A stretch of 64,000 bases of DNA from Ferruginibacter sp. (GCA_025963635.1 JAOQAK010000049.1:1-64000); one strand, 5' to 3'; counted from the stretch's first letter, positions 37,532 to 47,271 are shown. Program-made: numbers and translations. Notes: generated by a model from the letters alone, not told the origin.

Positions 37532-38422
37532 ATGTTCAATTGTCCACTACAAAACATATTACTTGCCGCTACGCTATTACTAACAGCACCAACGGTAATA
37601 GCCCAAAAAATACAGGAGCCAAAACCAATGAGTGCAGAATGGTCGATGCCCTATCAGCCATTCCGCATTGCGGGCAACCTCTATTATGTAGGTACTTACG
37701 ACCTTGCCTGTTATCTCATCACAACACCGGCGGGAAATATACTGATCAACACGGGACTTGCGGCTTCCGCAGCACAAATTAAAAAGAACATCCAGACCCT
37801 GGGCTTTCGATTTGCTGACATTAAAATATTGTTAACCACGCAGGCACACTATGATCATATGGGCGCCATGGCTGCCATCAAAACAAAAACCCGTGCACAG
37901 CTGATGGTGGATAAAAAAGAAGCGGCAGTATTGAAAGATGGCGGCAGCTCAGATTACGCGTTGGGTGGCAAGGGCAGCAGTTATGCGCCGGTAAAACCCG
38001 ACCGTTTATTAAGTGATGGTGACACCATCCGCCTGGGCGGTATGCAACTGGTTATGTTGCATCATCCCGGTCATACCAGGGGCTCCTGCAGTTTTTTATT
38101 TACAGTAAAAGACGACCAGCAATCCTACAGGGTACTGATCGCCAACCTGCCCACCATCGTTACTGAAAAACCATTTTCAGCTATAACAGATTATCCGGAA
38201 ATAGCCGCTGATTATGCTTATACATTCAAGACAATGCAAAATATCCCGTTTGATATATGGCTTGCATCGCATGCCAGCCAGTTTAAGATGCATGATAAGC
38301 ATGCACCCGGCGATGCTTACAACCCGGCCGTTTTTAATGACCAACAAGGTTATAGGAACGCCATAAGCTCCCTGCAAAAGCAATATGATGAGAAGATGAA
38401 GCAGCAACCTGCCACACAGTAA
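37532..38422 (+). CDS. subclass B3 metallo-beta-lactamase, Gln116 (GOB-like) type
   Basis: Periplasmic zinc hydrolase expected to open beta-lactam rings. Signal peptide 1-25 (T-V-I-A-Q). The zinc motif reads Q104-A-H106-Y-D108-H109, which in the standard numbering is Gln116, His118, Asp120 and His121. In ordinary B3 enzymes position 116 is His; Gln there is the mark of GOB and the B3-Q group. His181 in P-G-H-T-R-G-S corresponds to His196 and His247 in A-S-H-A-S-Q-F to His263. Length 296 is normal. All other ligands are present, so the enzyme is probably active. No regulator such as AmpR is adjacent. Confidence 0.9.
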   Translation: MFNCPLQNILLAATLLLTAPTVIAQKIQEPKPMSAEWSMPYQPFRIAGNLYYVGTYDLACYLITTPAGNILINTGLAASAAQIKKNIQTLGFRFADIKILLTTQAHYDHMGAMAAIKTKTRAQLMVDKKEAAVLKDGGSSDYALGGKGSSYAPVKPDRLLSDGDTIRLGGMQLVMLHHPGHTRGSCSFLFTVKDDQQSYRVLIANLPTIVTEKPFSAITDYPEIAADYAYTFKTMQNIPFDIWLASHASQFKMHDKHAPGDAYNPAVFNDQQGYRNAISSLQKQYDEKMKQQPATQ

Positions 38423-38622
38423 CGATGCCACATCAATAGCAAACATTTCCCGCAAACGATGTCAATATTAATCAGCAGGCCCGTAACGCACTGGATGAAC
38501 CGTTTGTTTTGTAAATTTAACAGTTGATAGTTTGCATGTTTAAAAGCCAGGGTTAATGCGGTAATTTTTCACAAAAGATTTTTTAACCGGCAATTCTCAA
38601 AATCTTTTTAAATAATTGCATT

Positions 38623-39288
38623 ATGAAAAATATTGTAAGAATACTGGACATCCAAGCCGTTACCCATGATGTGAAATGCTTCCGGATGGAAAAACCTGCC
38701 GGGTATCAATTTGTACCGGGGCAAGCAACCGATGTATCCATCAATCAACCGGGTTGGGAAGCAGAAAAAAGGCCATTTACCTTTACTGCATTGAATACAG
38801 CGCCGTATTTAGAATTCACGATTAAAGGATACCCGGATCATCACGGGGTAACGGAACAACTGCACTTGTTGCGTCCGGGAGATGAAATTATTATTGAAGA
38901 TGCATGGGGAGCCATCGAATACAAGCGCCCTGGTTATTTTATTGCCGGCGGTGCAGGCATCACGCCTTTTATTGCGATCCTGAGAACACTTCACCATGAC
39001 AATCGACTGGCTGGCAACACACTGCTCTTTTCGAATAAAACTTCTGCTGATATTATTTATGAATCGGAACTAAAAACAATGCTGGGCGAACAAGCCATCT
39101 ATTTACTCACCAAAGAAAATAAGCCTGGTTACCAAAACGGTTACCTGGATGAAAATTTTCTCCGGGAACACATCACTCAGTTTAATCAACACTTTTATGT
39201 ATGCGGGCCCGACAAAATGGTGCAGGACATTGCCGCAACTTTGGAAAAGCTAGGTGCCAATGTAGATGCAGTCATTTTTGAAAAATAA
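38623..39288 (+). CDS. FAD/NAD(P)-binding oxidoreductase, flavodoxin-reductase-like
   Basis: 221-residue ferredoxin-NADP reductase-fold protein. The FAD domain (about 1-100) has R-P-F-T-F-T-A near 46, in place of the R-x-Y-S motif, and V-T-E-Q-L near 75. The NAD(P) domain has G-G-A-G-I-T-P-F-I-A-I-L near 108 and Y-V-C-G-P-D-K-M near 189. No ferredoxin or globin domain is fused, so it must pass electrons to a separate partner. The start follows a typical A-rich leader. The gap to the DinB gene is 141 bp. Confidence 0.85.
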   Translation: MKNIVRILDIQAVTHDVKCFRMEKPAGYQFVPGQATDVSINQPGWEAEKRPFTFTALNTAPYLEFTIKGYPDHHGVTEQLHLLRPGDEIIIEDAWGAIEYKRPGYFIAGGAGITPFIAILRTLHHDNRLAGNTLLFSNKTSADIIYESELKTMLGEQAIYLLTKENKPGYQNGYLDENFLREHITQFNQHFYVCGPDKMVQDIAATLEKLGANVDAVIFEK

Positions 39289-39429
39289 ATCTATCCCCGG
39301 TTGAATAATTGAGGAGATGAAAAGAACCTGCGATTGTATCAACTCTTTTGTATTTTTACCAGCGTCATCCGGTGCTTCAATCAGCCTCCCAATTTCATTT
39401 ATTAAAGCATCTTCATCTAAAGAACAATC

Positions 39430-39960
39430 ATGAAAATAATTCATTTTTTAACAACGCTTTGCCTTTTATTAGGCTCCTTCCATTTTACCCAGGCACAAAC
39501 CTCTGTAAATGATATGTTGAAAGAATGGGAAAGAGCCAAAGCCTATACCAAAGAATACCTTGACACGATGCCTGAGGCCGGCTATGCCCTCAAGCCAACT
39601 CCCGAAATGCGTTCATTTGCAGAACAAATGCTGCATCTAACGGATGCGAACTATGGCTTCTCTTCCGCCGCCACCGGAGAAAAAAGCCCGGTCGGTTTGG
39701 GTGAGTCTGAAAAGACAGCCGACAAATCAAAAGCAAACACTACCAAACTGGTGATGGCGGGTTACGATTTTGTAATCAGCAGCCTTAAGAAAATGACGCC
39801 AGCACAGTTGAATGAGAATGTGAAGCTATTTGGCAGATTTGACATGACCAAAGGTATGGCCTTTGCCAAATGTTTTGAACATCAAACGCATCACCGTGGG
39901 CAAACCACTGTTTATATTCGTTTGGCAGGTGCAAAACCACCTCAGGAGAAATTGTTTTAA
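39430..39960 (+). CDS. DinB-family protein, exported
   Basis: 176-residue four-helix-bundle protein of the DinB/YfiT metal-binding family. A signal peptide (1-23, F-T-Q-A-Q) indicates export, which is common among Bacteroidota members. Metal ligands are likely His67 in M-L-H-L-T and the His pair in F-E-H-Q-T-H-H-R-G-Q near 152-155, the standard three-histidine pattern. The function of exported DinB proteins is unknown; thiol-transferase-like activity is known for some relatives. A bidirectional terminator follows. Confidence 0.88.
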   Translation: MKIIHFLTTLCLLLGSFHFTQAQTSVNDMLKEWERAKAYTKEYLDTMPEAGYALKPTPEMRSFAEQMLHLTDANYGFSSAATGEKSPVGLGESEKTADKSKANTTKLVMAGYDFVISSLKKMTPAQLNENVKLFGRFDMTKGMAFAKCFEHQTHHRGQTTVYIRLAGAKPPQEKLF

Positions 39961-40036
39961 AGGATGATGGTTTGGCGTTATTTCTTTATTAGTCTTTCCC
40001 ATCAATAACCATATTTGAAACTCCGCCAGAAATGAA

Positions 40037-40069
40037 AAACCCACACCAGTTCTAATTTGGTGTGGGTTT
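40037..40069. terminator. bidirectional terminator between dinB-like gene and tRNA-Arg
   Basis: An 11-bp perfect stem (AAACCCACACC with GGTGTGGGTTT) and 11-nt loop, followed by AGTTTTTT on the plus strand and by TTTTC on the minus strand. It serves the dinB-like gene and the oppositely oriented tRNA. Confidence 0.85.
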
Positions 40070-40103
40070 AGTTTTTTGTAAATCCCGTTAGGTTTGCGCT
40101 TTG

Positions 40104-40175
40104 TGGCCTCGCCAGGAATCGAACCTGGATCTGGGGCTTCGGAGGCCCTTATACTATCCATTGTACTACGAGGCC
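40104..40175 (-). tRNA. tRNA-Arg (anticodon CCG)
   Basis: 72-nt cloverleaf on the minus strand: acceptor GGCCTCG pairs CGAGGCC, T arm CCAGG-TTCGATT-CCTGG, anticodon loop CTCCGAA giving CCG. The structure is regular, in contrast to the array at 60.9-61.6 kb. Confidence 0.93.
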
Positions 40176-40202
40176 TTGCATTCTATCTTCGCCTAAATCC
40201 AT

Positions 40203-40811
40203 TTATTTTACAAAATGGCCCATATTGCTGCCGAATATTTTTACGGCTATGGCCAGCAATATTACGCCGAAAAATTTTCTTATTACCGTCATTCCATTTG
40301 GACCCAGAAAATTTTCTATCCATTTCAATGATTTCAGCACCAGGTAAATGATCACGCAATTAATCAATATACCAAGAAATATATTGATGTCGTCGTAATT
40401 GGCTTTCAGGCTCATAATAGTGGTAAGTGTTCCGGAACCCGCGATCAGGGGAAAAGCTATCGGTACAATATTACCGCTTCTTGTATCAGTTTCCGACTTA
40501 AAAAATTCATGCCCCAATACCATTTCTAACCCAATAATAAATATTACAATACTACCCGCCACGGCAAAAGACTGTACATCCAGGCCAAGCAGTCCTAAAA
40601 ACTGTTTGCCTAAAAATAAAAAAAGAATCATTAATCCCCCGGAAGCAAGCGTAGCCTCGGTAGACCGTATTTCACCGCCCATTCTCATTCTCAGCGAAGC
40701 CAGTACAGGAATACTTCCCACCATATCAATTACGGCAAACAACGTAAATGAAACGGTCAATATTTCCTTAATGGCTATCTGGCTAAATCCCACTGGTAAA
40801 AATTTTTGCAA
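40203..40811 (-). CDS. MarC-family integral membrane protein
   Basis: 202 residues with six hydrophobic segments and the family signatures F-A-V-I-D-M-V-G-S-I-P near 24-34 and I-P-L-A/F-P-L-I-A-G-S-G-T near 118-128. MarC/YhgN proteins sit in the inner membrane; despite the name, a role in antibiotic resistance is not established and the substrate is unknown. The gene is close to tRNA-Arg on the same strand. Confidence 0.9.
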   Translation of the reverse strand: MQKFLPVGFSQIAIKEILTVSFTLFAVIDMVGSIPVLASLRMRMGGEIRSTEATLASGGLMILFLFLGKQFLGLLGLDVQSFAVAGSIVIFIIGLEMVLGHEFFKSETDTRSGNIVPIAFPLIAGSGTLTTIMSLKANYDDINIFLGILINCVIIYLVLKSLKWIENFLGPNGMTVIRKFFGVILLAIAVKIFGSNMGHFVK

Positions 40812-40924
40812 AGATACTTTTCAATATGTAAAAAAGGGCCAATGCGAAGCTTTTGTGGATGAAAGATTGCCTCGCCGGAGTCAATGTAAGATTTCCATGT
40901 AACCAGGTTTGCGTTGCAGAGCCT

Positions 40925-43195
40925 TTATAAACCGAATTGCACCTTTACGCCCGCCTGAAAGTTTTGAGGCGCCGATGGGTTGAAGAAACGATTGCCCGCT
41001 GCATTAAGATCATTTCCAAGGCTATATGGCTCATTGAACGAATGATCATATGAAAGGTAAATTTCTCCGCTTGTCTTTTTACCCAACCCCATTTTATACC
41101 CAATCCTTGAAAAGAGTAAATTATACTGGGTGGCAAAAAAACTGTTCGCATCGTTCAGCGGAATTTGATCCGTATAGCTGTAGGTGAGGTTCGCATACAA
41201 ACCTATTTTAGTAATTGCATCAGCACCCATCACCAACACATTGGGCGGTGTACCTGTTAATTTGTTGCCGGAAAAATCGCTGGTCAACTGCTGGTAGGTT
41301 TTAAACCTTGCTTTGATGTAAGTATAATTGCCCCACAACTTTAATTCCTGCAAAAAATGAATGCTGTTCCTCACCGGGTAGTAATTCACAGATAATTCAA
41401 CTCCACGCTGATCCGTCTTTCCCGTATTCACAAAAAAATCTGCTCCCGCAGCATCCCGCCTGGTAACAATTGTATTGTTTAAACGAAAAAGGTAGGCAGC
41501 CGCATCTACAAACAATACATTCTTGATCAATTCGCTCCTGAAGCCCAATTCGTAATTGGTAGCTTTTTCTGCGTTCAAGGTTGCATTAAAAATCCCGGTG
41601 GAAGGAACGATCTCATCAATGGTAGGAGGAGAATATCCCTTGCTAACGGTTACATACAAACTATTGCCGGCACCGAACTTTTGAAGCAGTGAGATCCGTG
41701 GCACAAAAACGGGATCAAAAGTTTTATGAATTTCATTCACAGGCCTGTTATTGAGCCTGGTAAATCCATAACCATAATTATTATAACTGCCCCCTGCATT
41801 GATGATAAAATTTTCACCCAGGGTGATATCGGTTTGCAAAAAAATATTGTACTGTGTGGCAGCGATCTCATCGTCAAATTGCAGGGTATCGGGTACCCCT
41901 GACTGGTTGCCAAAAGTGCGGGTAGATGTAAATCCATACTGGTATTCGCCCCCGAAATGTATTTGCACATTATTGTTATGATATTGAGTAACAGTTCTGC
42001 CACCGATGCCCTGTTCCGTTTTGCGCTGGTAATTTAAAATACTCGGGTTGCGAAAACGGGTGTTGGAAGTATACACATTGGTACTGTTACTCCACATAGG
42101 GCTAAACTGGTAATCATGTGCAAACCCCGCGTAAAATGTTTTTACAAATAATGCAGCTTTTTGCGCTGTGGCACTTCTGAATGTTCCTGCTGCAGGTCTC
42201 GACTGGCGCGGATTTGCATTCAACTGGGCGATTGTTAGCCCGCCCGGTGTTTGATAATACAAATCGCTGTAAAAAATATTGGTATGGATCGTTTGTTTTG
42301 GATTGATATTAAAAGAACCGGTATAATTTGCCACATCCTTTCTTGTGCTGGTTTGATCCCGCCAGCCATCCGTTTGCTGGTGTGAGTATTGCAAAGAATA
42401 ATTCGCATTATCCGTTTCACTTCGATAGGCGATATTGGTTGCTTCCAGCCCATAGCTACCTCCTAAGGTGTTAATTGAAATACTGTTTTCTTTATATCCT
42501 GCATTGCGACTACTTAATAATACTACTCCACCTGTACCTGCACCATACATGCTTCCACCAGGCCCTTTGATGATCTCAATTTTTCCCACATTTTCAAAAC
42601 CTAACTGGTTAAGATAAGTGTTGCCGTTGGCATCTGTAAATGGTATGCCATTCCAGTAAACTTTTACATTGCGAACGCCAAAGGGTGAACGAAGTAAATT
42701 TCCCCTGATGGATAACCTGTAACTACCCGGGCTCCGCTCATCCATTTTTACACCAGGAATAATATTTACAGCGGGTAAAATAGAAGTATTACCGTAGCGT
42801 TCAAGATCGTTACGCCCAAGCACACTTACAGTAACCGGCATATTTATTAACGATGTATTTCTTTCATATGCTTTCACCACGATTTCTGACAAAAAACTGT
42901 GGGCCGAATACAGGACGATCCCAATAAATTGCCCGGCTGAATATTTACCTGAAACTGCCTGGTAACCAATATGTGAGAATGAGATAGTGCTTTTTTCCTT
43001 TGAGCTGCTGAACTCGAAAACGCCATTTGAATCCGTTAGGGCCACCGCATTAGTATCAGCCAATACCGTTACTCCGGTCAAACCTTTTTTATCCTCACTG
43101 CTTTGCACTCTGCCTTTAAAAATATATTGCCCGCATGTACTGGCAAAACAAAAGGCTGATAAGAAAATGGCAATGAATACCGGGGTAAAGCGCAT
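40925..43195 (-). CDS. TonB-dependent receptor, iron/cobalamin type, with CarboxypepD_reg-like domain
   Basis: Outer-membrane receptor of 756 residues from the ATG at 43195, which starts a signal peptide ending T-C-G-Q. An in-frame ATG at 43240 would add 15 residues before it. Order: regulatory-like beta domain (about 25-105), plug (about 120-225, with I-E-I-I-K-G-P-G-G-S-M-Y-G-A-G-T-G-G), and a barrel ending in Q-A-G-V-K-V-Q-F-G-L. The plug is of the siderophore/metal type rather than SusC. It lies 230 bp downstream of the cobalamin-controlled group on the same strand, so it might belong to it, but no evidence fixes the substrate. Confidence 0.9.
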   Translation of the reverse strand: MRFTPVFIAIFLSAFCFASTCGQYIFKGRVQSSEDKKGLTGVTVLADTNAVALTDSNGVFEFSSSKEKSTISFSHIGYQAVSGKYSAGQFIGIVLYSAHSFLSEIVVKAYERNTSLINMPVTVSVLGRNDLERYGNTSILPAVNIIPGVKMDERSPGSYRLSIRGNLLRSPFGVRNVKVYWNGIPFTDANGNTYLNQLGFENVGKIEIIKGPGGSMYGAGTGGVVLLSSRNAGYKENSISINTLGGSYGLEATNIAYRSETDNANYSLQYSHQQTDGWRDQTSTRKDVANYTGSFNINPKQTIHTNIFYSDLYYQTPGGLTIAQLNANPRQSRPAAGTFRSATAQKAALFVKTFYAGFAHDYQFSPMWSNSTNVYTSNTRFRNPSILNYQRKTEQGIGGRTVTQYHNNNVQIHFGGEYQYGFTSTRTFGNQSGVPDTLQFDDEIAATQYNIFLQTDITLGENFIINAGGSYNNYGYGFTRLNNRPVNEIHKTFDPVFVPRISLLQKFGAGNSLYVTVSKGYSPPTIDEIVPSTGIFNATLNAEKATNYELGFRSELIKNVLFVDAAAYLFRLNNTIVTRRDAAGADFFVNTGKTDQRGVELSVNYYPVRNSIHFLQELKLWGNYTYIKARFKTYQQLTSDFSGNKLTGTPPNVLVMGADAITKIGLYANLTYSYTDQIPLNDANSFFATQYNLLFSRIGYKMGLGKKTSGEIYLSYDHSFNEPYSLGNDLNAAGNRFFNPSAPQNFQAGVKVQFGL

Positions 43196-43425
43196 GTTTA
43201 CAAATATAAATTGAAATGAGGCATTTTTAATACGCTGCAATTAACAGGGAATAAAGGAGATAGGGTAATTTATTTTTTCACAGTTGTTGATAGCGACTTA
43301 TTCTTTGGCATTGCCTCAAATTTTGTTACCTCAGCTTCTCTTTTTAATGAAATTTTACAATGGTGCCTGGTGCTGAAGATGTAATGTCCTAACTCTTTAT
43401 TGCCCGGGCCGTAAATGTTTTTGCA

Positions 43426-44154
43426 TTAATAGAGATCACAAAACCAAAAGCCGTATTGTTTTTTTTCGGTAGAAGGAGACTTAGTAGCGCTGCAGCTATC
43501 GGCAGAATCGGCAGGAGCCGGATATTCTTTATAGACCAACGCTCCTTTTGTAAACCTAATGGGCGTACGGAATATCGGCCCGTCAAAAGTAAACGTATGA
43601 AATTCGCCATTTTCGCCACAAGGATCTACGTGTGGGGGTAAATCTTTTATAAACTGTTCATCAATTATTCTACCACAAAAACTTTTATCTAAAAAGCTTT
43701 CATTAACGCAAACTACAATTGTTTTAAAACCCAGGGCAATAAAATCATAGATCAGCTGACGGGTATCTATTTTCCACAATGGAAACAACGCCGATATCCC
43801 AACCTGCTTCAATTTGTCTTCCCGGTACTGCCTGAGGTCTTCTAAAAAAATATCGCCGAAAATGCTATGCGCAAAACCTTCCTGCTTTAAACCATTCACT
43901 TTTAAATTCAGCAGGGCTTCATACTCAATCATTCCCGGTTGCTCCGGCAATTCAATAGTAGTGAGCGGTATACCAAGTGATGCCGACTGGGCTTCCAGCA
44001 ATTCTCTTCGAACACCGTGCATGGAGATACGGTTATGTACTGTATTAACACTGGTAAGCAAACACTCAACCGAATACTTTTTTTGTTCCAGCATATAATA
44101 CAGCGCCAGGGCCGAATCTTTACCACCACTCCAATTGATATATGCCTTATCCAT
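43426..44154 (-). CDS. PP-loop ATP pyrophosphatase, Dph6/COG2102-like
   Basis: 242-residue member of the adenine nucleotide alpha-hydrolase superfamily. The N-terminus has the PP-loop S-G-G-K-D-S-A at 9-15. V-R-R-E-L-L and the later C-G-E-N-G-E-F-H-T-F near 203-212 match the diphthine-ammonia ligase family. Bacteria lack diphthamide, so the substrate differs. In Bacteroidota such genes are found with B12 uptake genes, and here it follows BtuB, the DUF6580 protein and the CWC protein on one strand. I infer a role in cobalamin salvage or modification, not proven. Confidence 0.82.
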   Translation of the reverse strand: MDKAYINWSGGKDSALALYYMLEQKKYSVECLLTSVNTVHNRISMHGVRRELLEAQSASLGIPLTTIELPEQPGMIEYEALLNLKVNGLKQEGFAHSIFGDIFLEDLRQYREDKLKQVGISALFPLWKIDTRQLIYDFIALGFKTIVVCVNESFLDKSFCGRIIDEQFIKDLPPHVDPCGENGEFHTFTFDGPIFRTPIRFTKGALVYKEYPAPADSADSCSATKSPSTEKKQYGFWFCDLY

Positions 44155-44224
44155 TAATAAATCGGTTTAATAATTATCCGCGCAAGATTGCATGCAACGG
44201 TTTTCGACTGTGAGTTGGTAACAG

Positions 44225-44455
44225 TTAATGGCCAGGGTACCTTTTAAGTGAGGTGGCAAATTTTGATATACTATAAGTTGAGCGTAGTGCTTTGATGCAA
44301 TCAGCACAAAGGCAATCAGTAAATTGCTTACTGATAAACTGCTGCTCTTCATCACTTAAATTGATCCCATAGCATTGGCATTGAGTTATATTGCCCACTT
44401 TGCATTCAAAGCTGATTCTGCACCTGGGACAGTTTTTATTTTCGTGCATACACAT
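44225..44455 (-). CDS. cysteine-rich CWC-family protein
   Basis: 76-residue protein with C-P-R-C at 9-12, a single Cys at 18, C-Q-C at 26-28 and C-x2-C at 49-54, a pattern that fits the Cys_rich_CWC family and suggests a small zinc ribbon. Met3 (44449) is an alternative start. It lies between DUF6580 and the PP-loop ATPase, all on the minus strand. A hairpin at 44547-44580 precedes it, so it may have its own promoter or rely on readthrough. Function unknown. Confidence 0.75.
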   Translation of the reverse strand: MCMHENKNCPRCRISFECKVGNITQCQCYGINLSDEEQQFISKQFTDCLCADCIKALRSTYSISKFATSLKRYPGH

Positions 44456-44546
44456 CTGGAATGAAATTTTTAATGTTGATTACCGGAAGGAACGCCCCCA
44501 AACACGGATGACAAAATTATATGGCCATAACCTGGAATGATTTAAA

Positions 44547-44580
44547 AAAAAGCAATGAAACTTATGCTTCATTGCTTTTT
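44547..44580 (-). terminator. terminator after the DUF6580 gene
   Basis: AAAAGCAATGAA pairs with TTCATTGCTTTT around an 8-nt loop, A/T-flanked on both sides, beginning 5 bp past the stop of the DUF6580 gene. It splits the cobalamin group into BtuB-DUF6580 and CWC-PP-loop parts unless readthrough occurs. Confidence 0.75.
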
Positions 44581-44584
44581 ATAT

Positions 44585-45181
44585 TTACGACACCTGTAAT
44601 TTTAAAACAGGGTAACGTTGTTGTGCCAATTGAAAACTACCAAATAAAATCCCACTATAGACCAGGTTCCCCATTAAAAAGTTTTTCATAAAAGGAAAGC
44701 CCTGCGCATAGCATTGCATTAAACCTGCCCAGTCTTTTGTGAGCGGCGCCATTGTAATTATATTTTTCCCACCGCCTATCCAAACAGCAAAATCAGCGAT
44801 CAGCCAATGACTTAAGGCTGCCACTAAGGAAGCAAGCACCACATGCTTAACATTTACTTTTTGAATCATCCACTTGCCTAAAAAAACAATCAGCACGAAT
44901 ATCCCGTAAACGATATACCAGCCGCCATTCATAACACCATACTTACCTCCAAAAACCACGTTGTTGATGACAAGGTCACTTGCAAATAAAGTAAGCAGCG
45001 GAAAGACGAACGCCTTCCATTTGCCTGAGAAATAAGCGCCTCCAAATAAACCCATTGCACCAATCGGCGTAAAATTTGCCCATGGCATTAACTGTGTGGC
45101 GTTTGGAATTCGCATGGCTGCAACTGCAAGCATAAAAAATGCAAGCACAGTAACTCGCGGATTTATCTTTACTATTTTCAT
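44585..45181 (-). CDS. DUF6580-family membrane protein, ECF S-component-like
   Basis: 198 residues with about six membrane segments. The motif N-F-T-P-I-G-A-M-G-L-F-G-G-A-Y-F (36-51), then F-A-S-D-L-V-I-N and L-S-H-W-L-I-A-D-F, identify DUF6580. Such proteins have the size and membrane pattern of substrate-binding (S) subunits of ECF vitamin transporters, and they often follow BtuB in Bacteroidota. No energising EcfA/T genes are nearby. It starts 26 bp after BtuB and shares the riboswitch-controlled transcript. Likely role: inner-membrane step of corrinoid uptake, inferred. Confidence 0.8.
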   Translation of the reverse strand: MKIVKINPRVTVLAFFMLAVAAMRIPNATQLMPWANFTPIGAMGLFGGAYFSGKWKAFVFPLLTLFASDLVINNVVFGGKYGVMNGGWYIVYGIFVLIVFLGKWMIQKVNVKHVVLASLVAALSHWLIADFAVWIGGGKNIITMAPLTKDWAGLMQCYAQGFPFMKNFLMGNLVYSGILFGSFQLAQQRYPVLKLQVS

Positions 45182-45207
45182 TGTCTTTGCTTTTTGATAA
45201 ATGCGGG

Positions 45208-47136
45208 TTAAAGGGCGGCGCTGATACCCAATGTGTAATTGTAGGAGCGGCTGTTGTAACCCACCACATCAAAGTATTTTTGATTGGTTATATTTCGCAG
45301 GTCAGCAAATGCACGAAAATGTTTGGTGATGTTATAGCCTGCATAAAAATCAACAGTGTAATATTGGGGCATAGCATTTGGGCCTGCATCATATTCTCCT
45401 TTTAACCGGCTGCCCACAAAACGAAACGAGGGCGCCAAAGTTAAATCGGCTATAGGTTGCAGCGTAAGCGCGCTATTAAAAATGAAGTTGGGCCGACGGT
45501 AAAAGTTTTTCACTTTCACATTATTGGTCTTTCCCTCGCCATCTACGTAAGTAATATTATTTACCCAATTGCCTTTTTTACCGATGGCGATATTGCTCTC
45601 AATTTCAAAACCATAATCATTTTGCTTATCACGATTCATGTATTTGCTGTCGTAAGTAACGGGGTCCGTGTAAAAAATAATCAGTTGACGGATATCTCTT
45701 TTAAACCCAACAATCCTCAACGAATTTTTTTTATTGTTACTCAGGCTTTGCACACCCGCTTCGTAATTATTACTTTGTTCCGGCTGCAGATCCTTATTAC
45801 CATATTCGCTGTACAACTGGTACAATGAGGGCACTTTATAGCCCGAGGAAATATTTACAAATACCCTTGTGTTTTCATCGATGTTATAAGATGGGTTGAA
45901 TGAAAAAGTTGCATTGTTGCCGTAAATACTATGATGGTTATATCTAACCCCAGCTTCCGCATTAAAGCCATTTACATCAAGCAGCAACAGCGATGCATAT
46001 ACAGCATAGTTAGTGGTATGTGTGGTATCCTTTCCCAGTGGTTTGGGCTTGTAAAGGCCAAAGCTGCTGATGCTAAGGTAAGATTGGTCCATACTTTGGG
46101 CTAACCGCTGTGTTCCCCCCACCAGGGATAACTTTTTGGACAAGCTTATATTGCCAAATAGTTCTGACACAAAAGAATTCCCTTTATACAATCCCCTGGA
46201 GAATTTCGAAAACCCACCAACATGGCCGCTGTCGTCATCCAATGTTCTTTTGGCATTTACCAGCGTATTGGTAAAATTAAGCGTGGCAGTTTTAGTTTTA
46301 TAAACCATCGATACGGTATTAAGGATATTGGTATTTCTACCTGTGTAATCTCTATCATCTGTAAAGGCGCCCGCATCCAGGTCAGCTTTATATTTGCCAT
46401 AAGAGGACATCACTGATGCACTAAATTTTTCTGTAAATGCATACCCAAGATTCGCCTGCAAATTATTTTGCGTGAAACCATCTTTATCAAACCCTTTTGT
46501 GCCCGTGGTATCGTTTGCTGAAGAGAAGCCTTTACTATTGGTATGATTGTAATTAAGGTTATAGGTAAACCGGTCAATTTTGCCATTGATACCGGCGCTT
46601 GCCCGCAATGTATTGTAACTTCCGTAGGAGATACTTGCTGTTGGGCTTATTTTATTTACACCGCCTTTTTTTGTGATGATATTGATTACGCCGGCAACTG
46701 CATCGCTGCCCCATAAAGTACTTTGTGCGCCTTTTAATATTTCGATCCTTTCCACCTGGGATGGGTTGATGCTGTTCAGATCGAAGGAATTGTTTATCAT
46801 CGAAGGATCGCCTACCGGTATACCGTCAATCAGGATAAGAACATTACCCGTAGCAGCACCACGCAAATAATTATCCTGGTTGGTTCCCAGCGTATTATTG
46901 GCACCATTTATATACATGCCTGCCTGGCTGTTGAGAATTTCGGTAAGTGTTCTACCGGCGCCGCGTTGCAAAACGGGCTGGTCAATTACGCTAACTACTT
47001 TACCCGTTTGGGATTGCTTGATGGACGTTTTGGTTGCAGTAATAACCAACTCATCTAAATTTTTTGTACTGTCCTGCTGGGCGTACAACTGACTACTGAT
47101 AATAACAGCAGCCACCAATAAAAATTTTCTTTTCAT
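45208..47136 (-). CDS. btuB: TonB-dependent cobalamin receptor, BtuB-like
   Basis: Outer-membrane corrinoid receptor of 642 residues from the ATG at 47136, where a signal peptide ending L-Y-A-Q begins (the open frame extends to 47196). The TonB box region L-D-E-L-V-I-T-A-T-K follows directly, then the plug with S-Q-V-E-R-I-E-I-L-K-G-A-Q-S-T-L-W-G-S-D-A-V-A-G-V-I-N-I and a 22-strand barrel. There is no CarboxypepD_reg-like domain, unlike SusC. The cobalamin riboswitch at 47272-47483 makes the substrate assignment strong. Confidence 0.93.
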   Translation of the reverse strand: MKRKFLLVAAVIISSQLYAQQDSTKNLDELVITATKTSIKQSQTGKVVSVIDQPVLQRGAGRTLTEILNSQAGMYINGANNTLGTNQDNYLRGAATGNVLILIDGIPVGDPSMINNSFDLNSINPSQVERIEILKGAQSTLWGSDAVAGVINIITKKGGVNKISPTASISYGSYNTLRASAGINGKIDRFTYNLNYNHTNSKGFSSANDTTGTKGFDKDGFTQNNLQANLGYAFTEKFSASVMSSYGKYKADLDAGAFTDDRDYTGRNTNILNTVSMVYKTKTATLNFTNTLVNAKRTLDDDSGHVGGFSKFSRGLYKGNSFVSELFGNISLSKKLSLVGGTQRLAQSMDQSYLSISSFGLYKPKPLGKDTTHTTNYAVYASLLLLDVNGFNAEAGVRYNHHSIYGNNATFSFNPSYNIDENTRVFVNISSGYKVPSLYQLYSEYGNKDLQPEQSNNYEAGVQSLSNNKKNSLRIVGFKRDIRQLIIFYTDPVTYDSKYMNRDKQNDYGFEIESNIAIGKKGNWVNNITYVDGEGKTNNVKVKNFYRRPNFIFNSALTLQPIADLTLAPSFRFVGSRLKGEYDAGPNAMPQYYTVDFYAGYNITKHFRAFADLRNITNQKYFDVVGYNSRSYNYTLGISAAL

Positions 47137-47271
47137 TTTGAAAAATTTTTTGTGACTGCTTCCGGAAAATTGAGGTGCTGGTAACGAACGCAACACCGGT
47201 TAGAAATATAAATGCTTTACAGCGCTTACACTCCATGCCTTTCACCCGAAAGCCGTGAATGATTAAAATGT

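Noticed and set aside
40925..43195. Assigning this TonB receptor to the cobalamin regulon
   Set aside because: Strand and distance allow it, but no riboswitch lies in front of it and its plug gives no corrinoid-specific signal.
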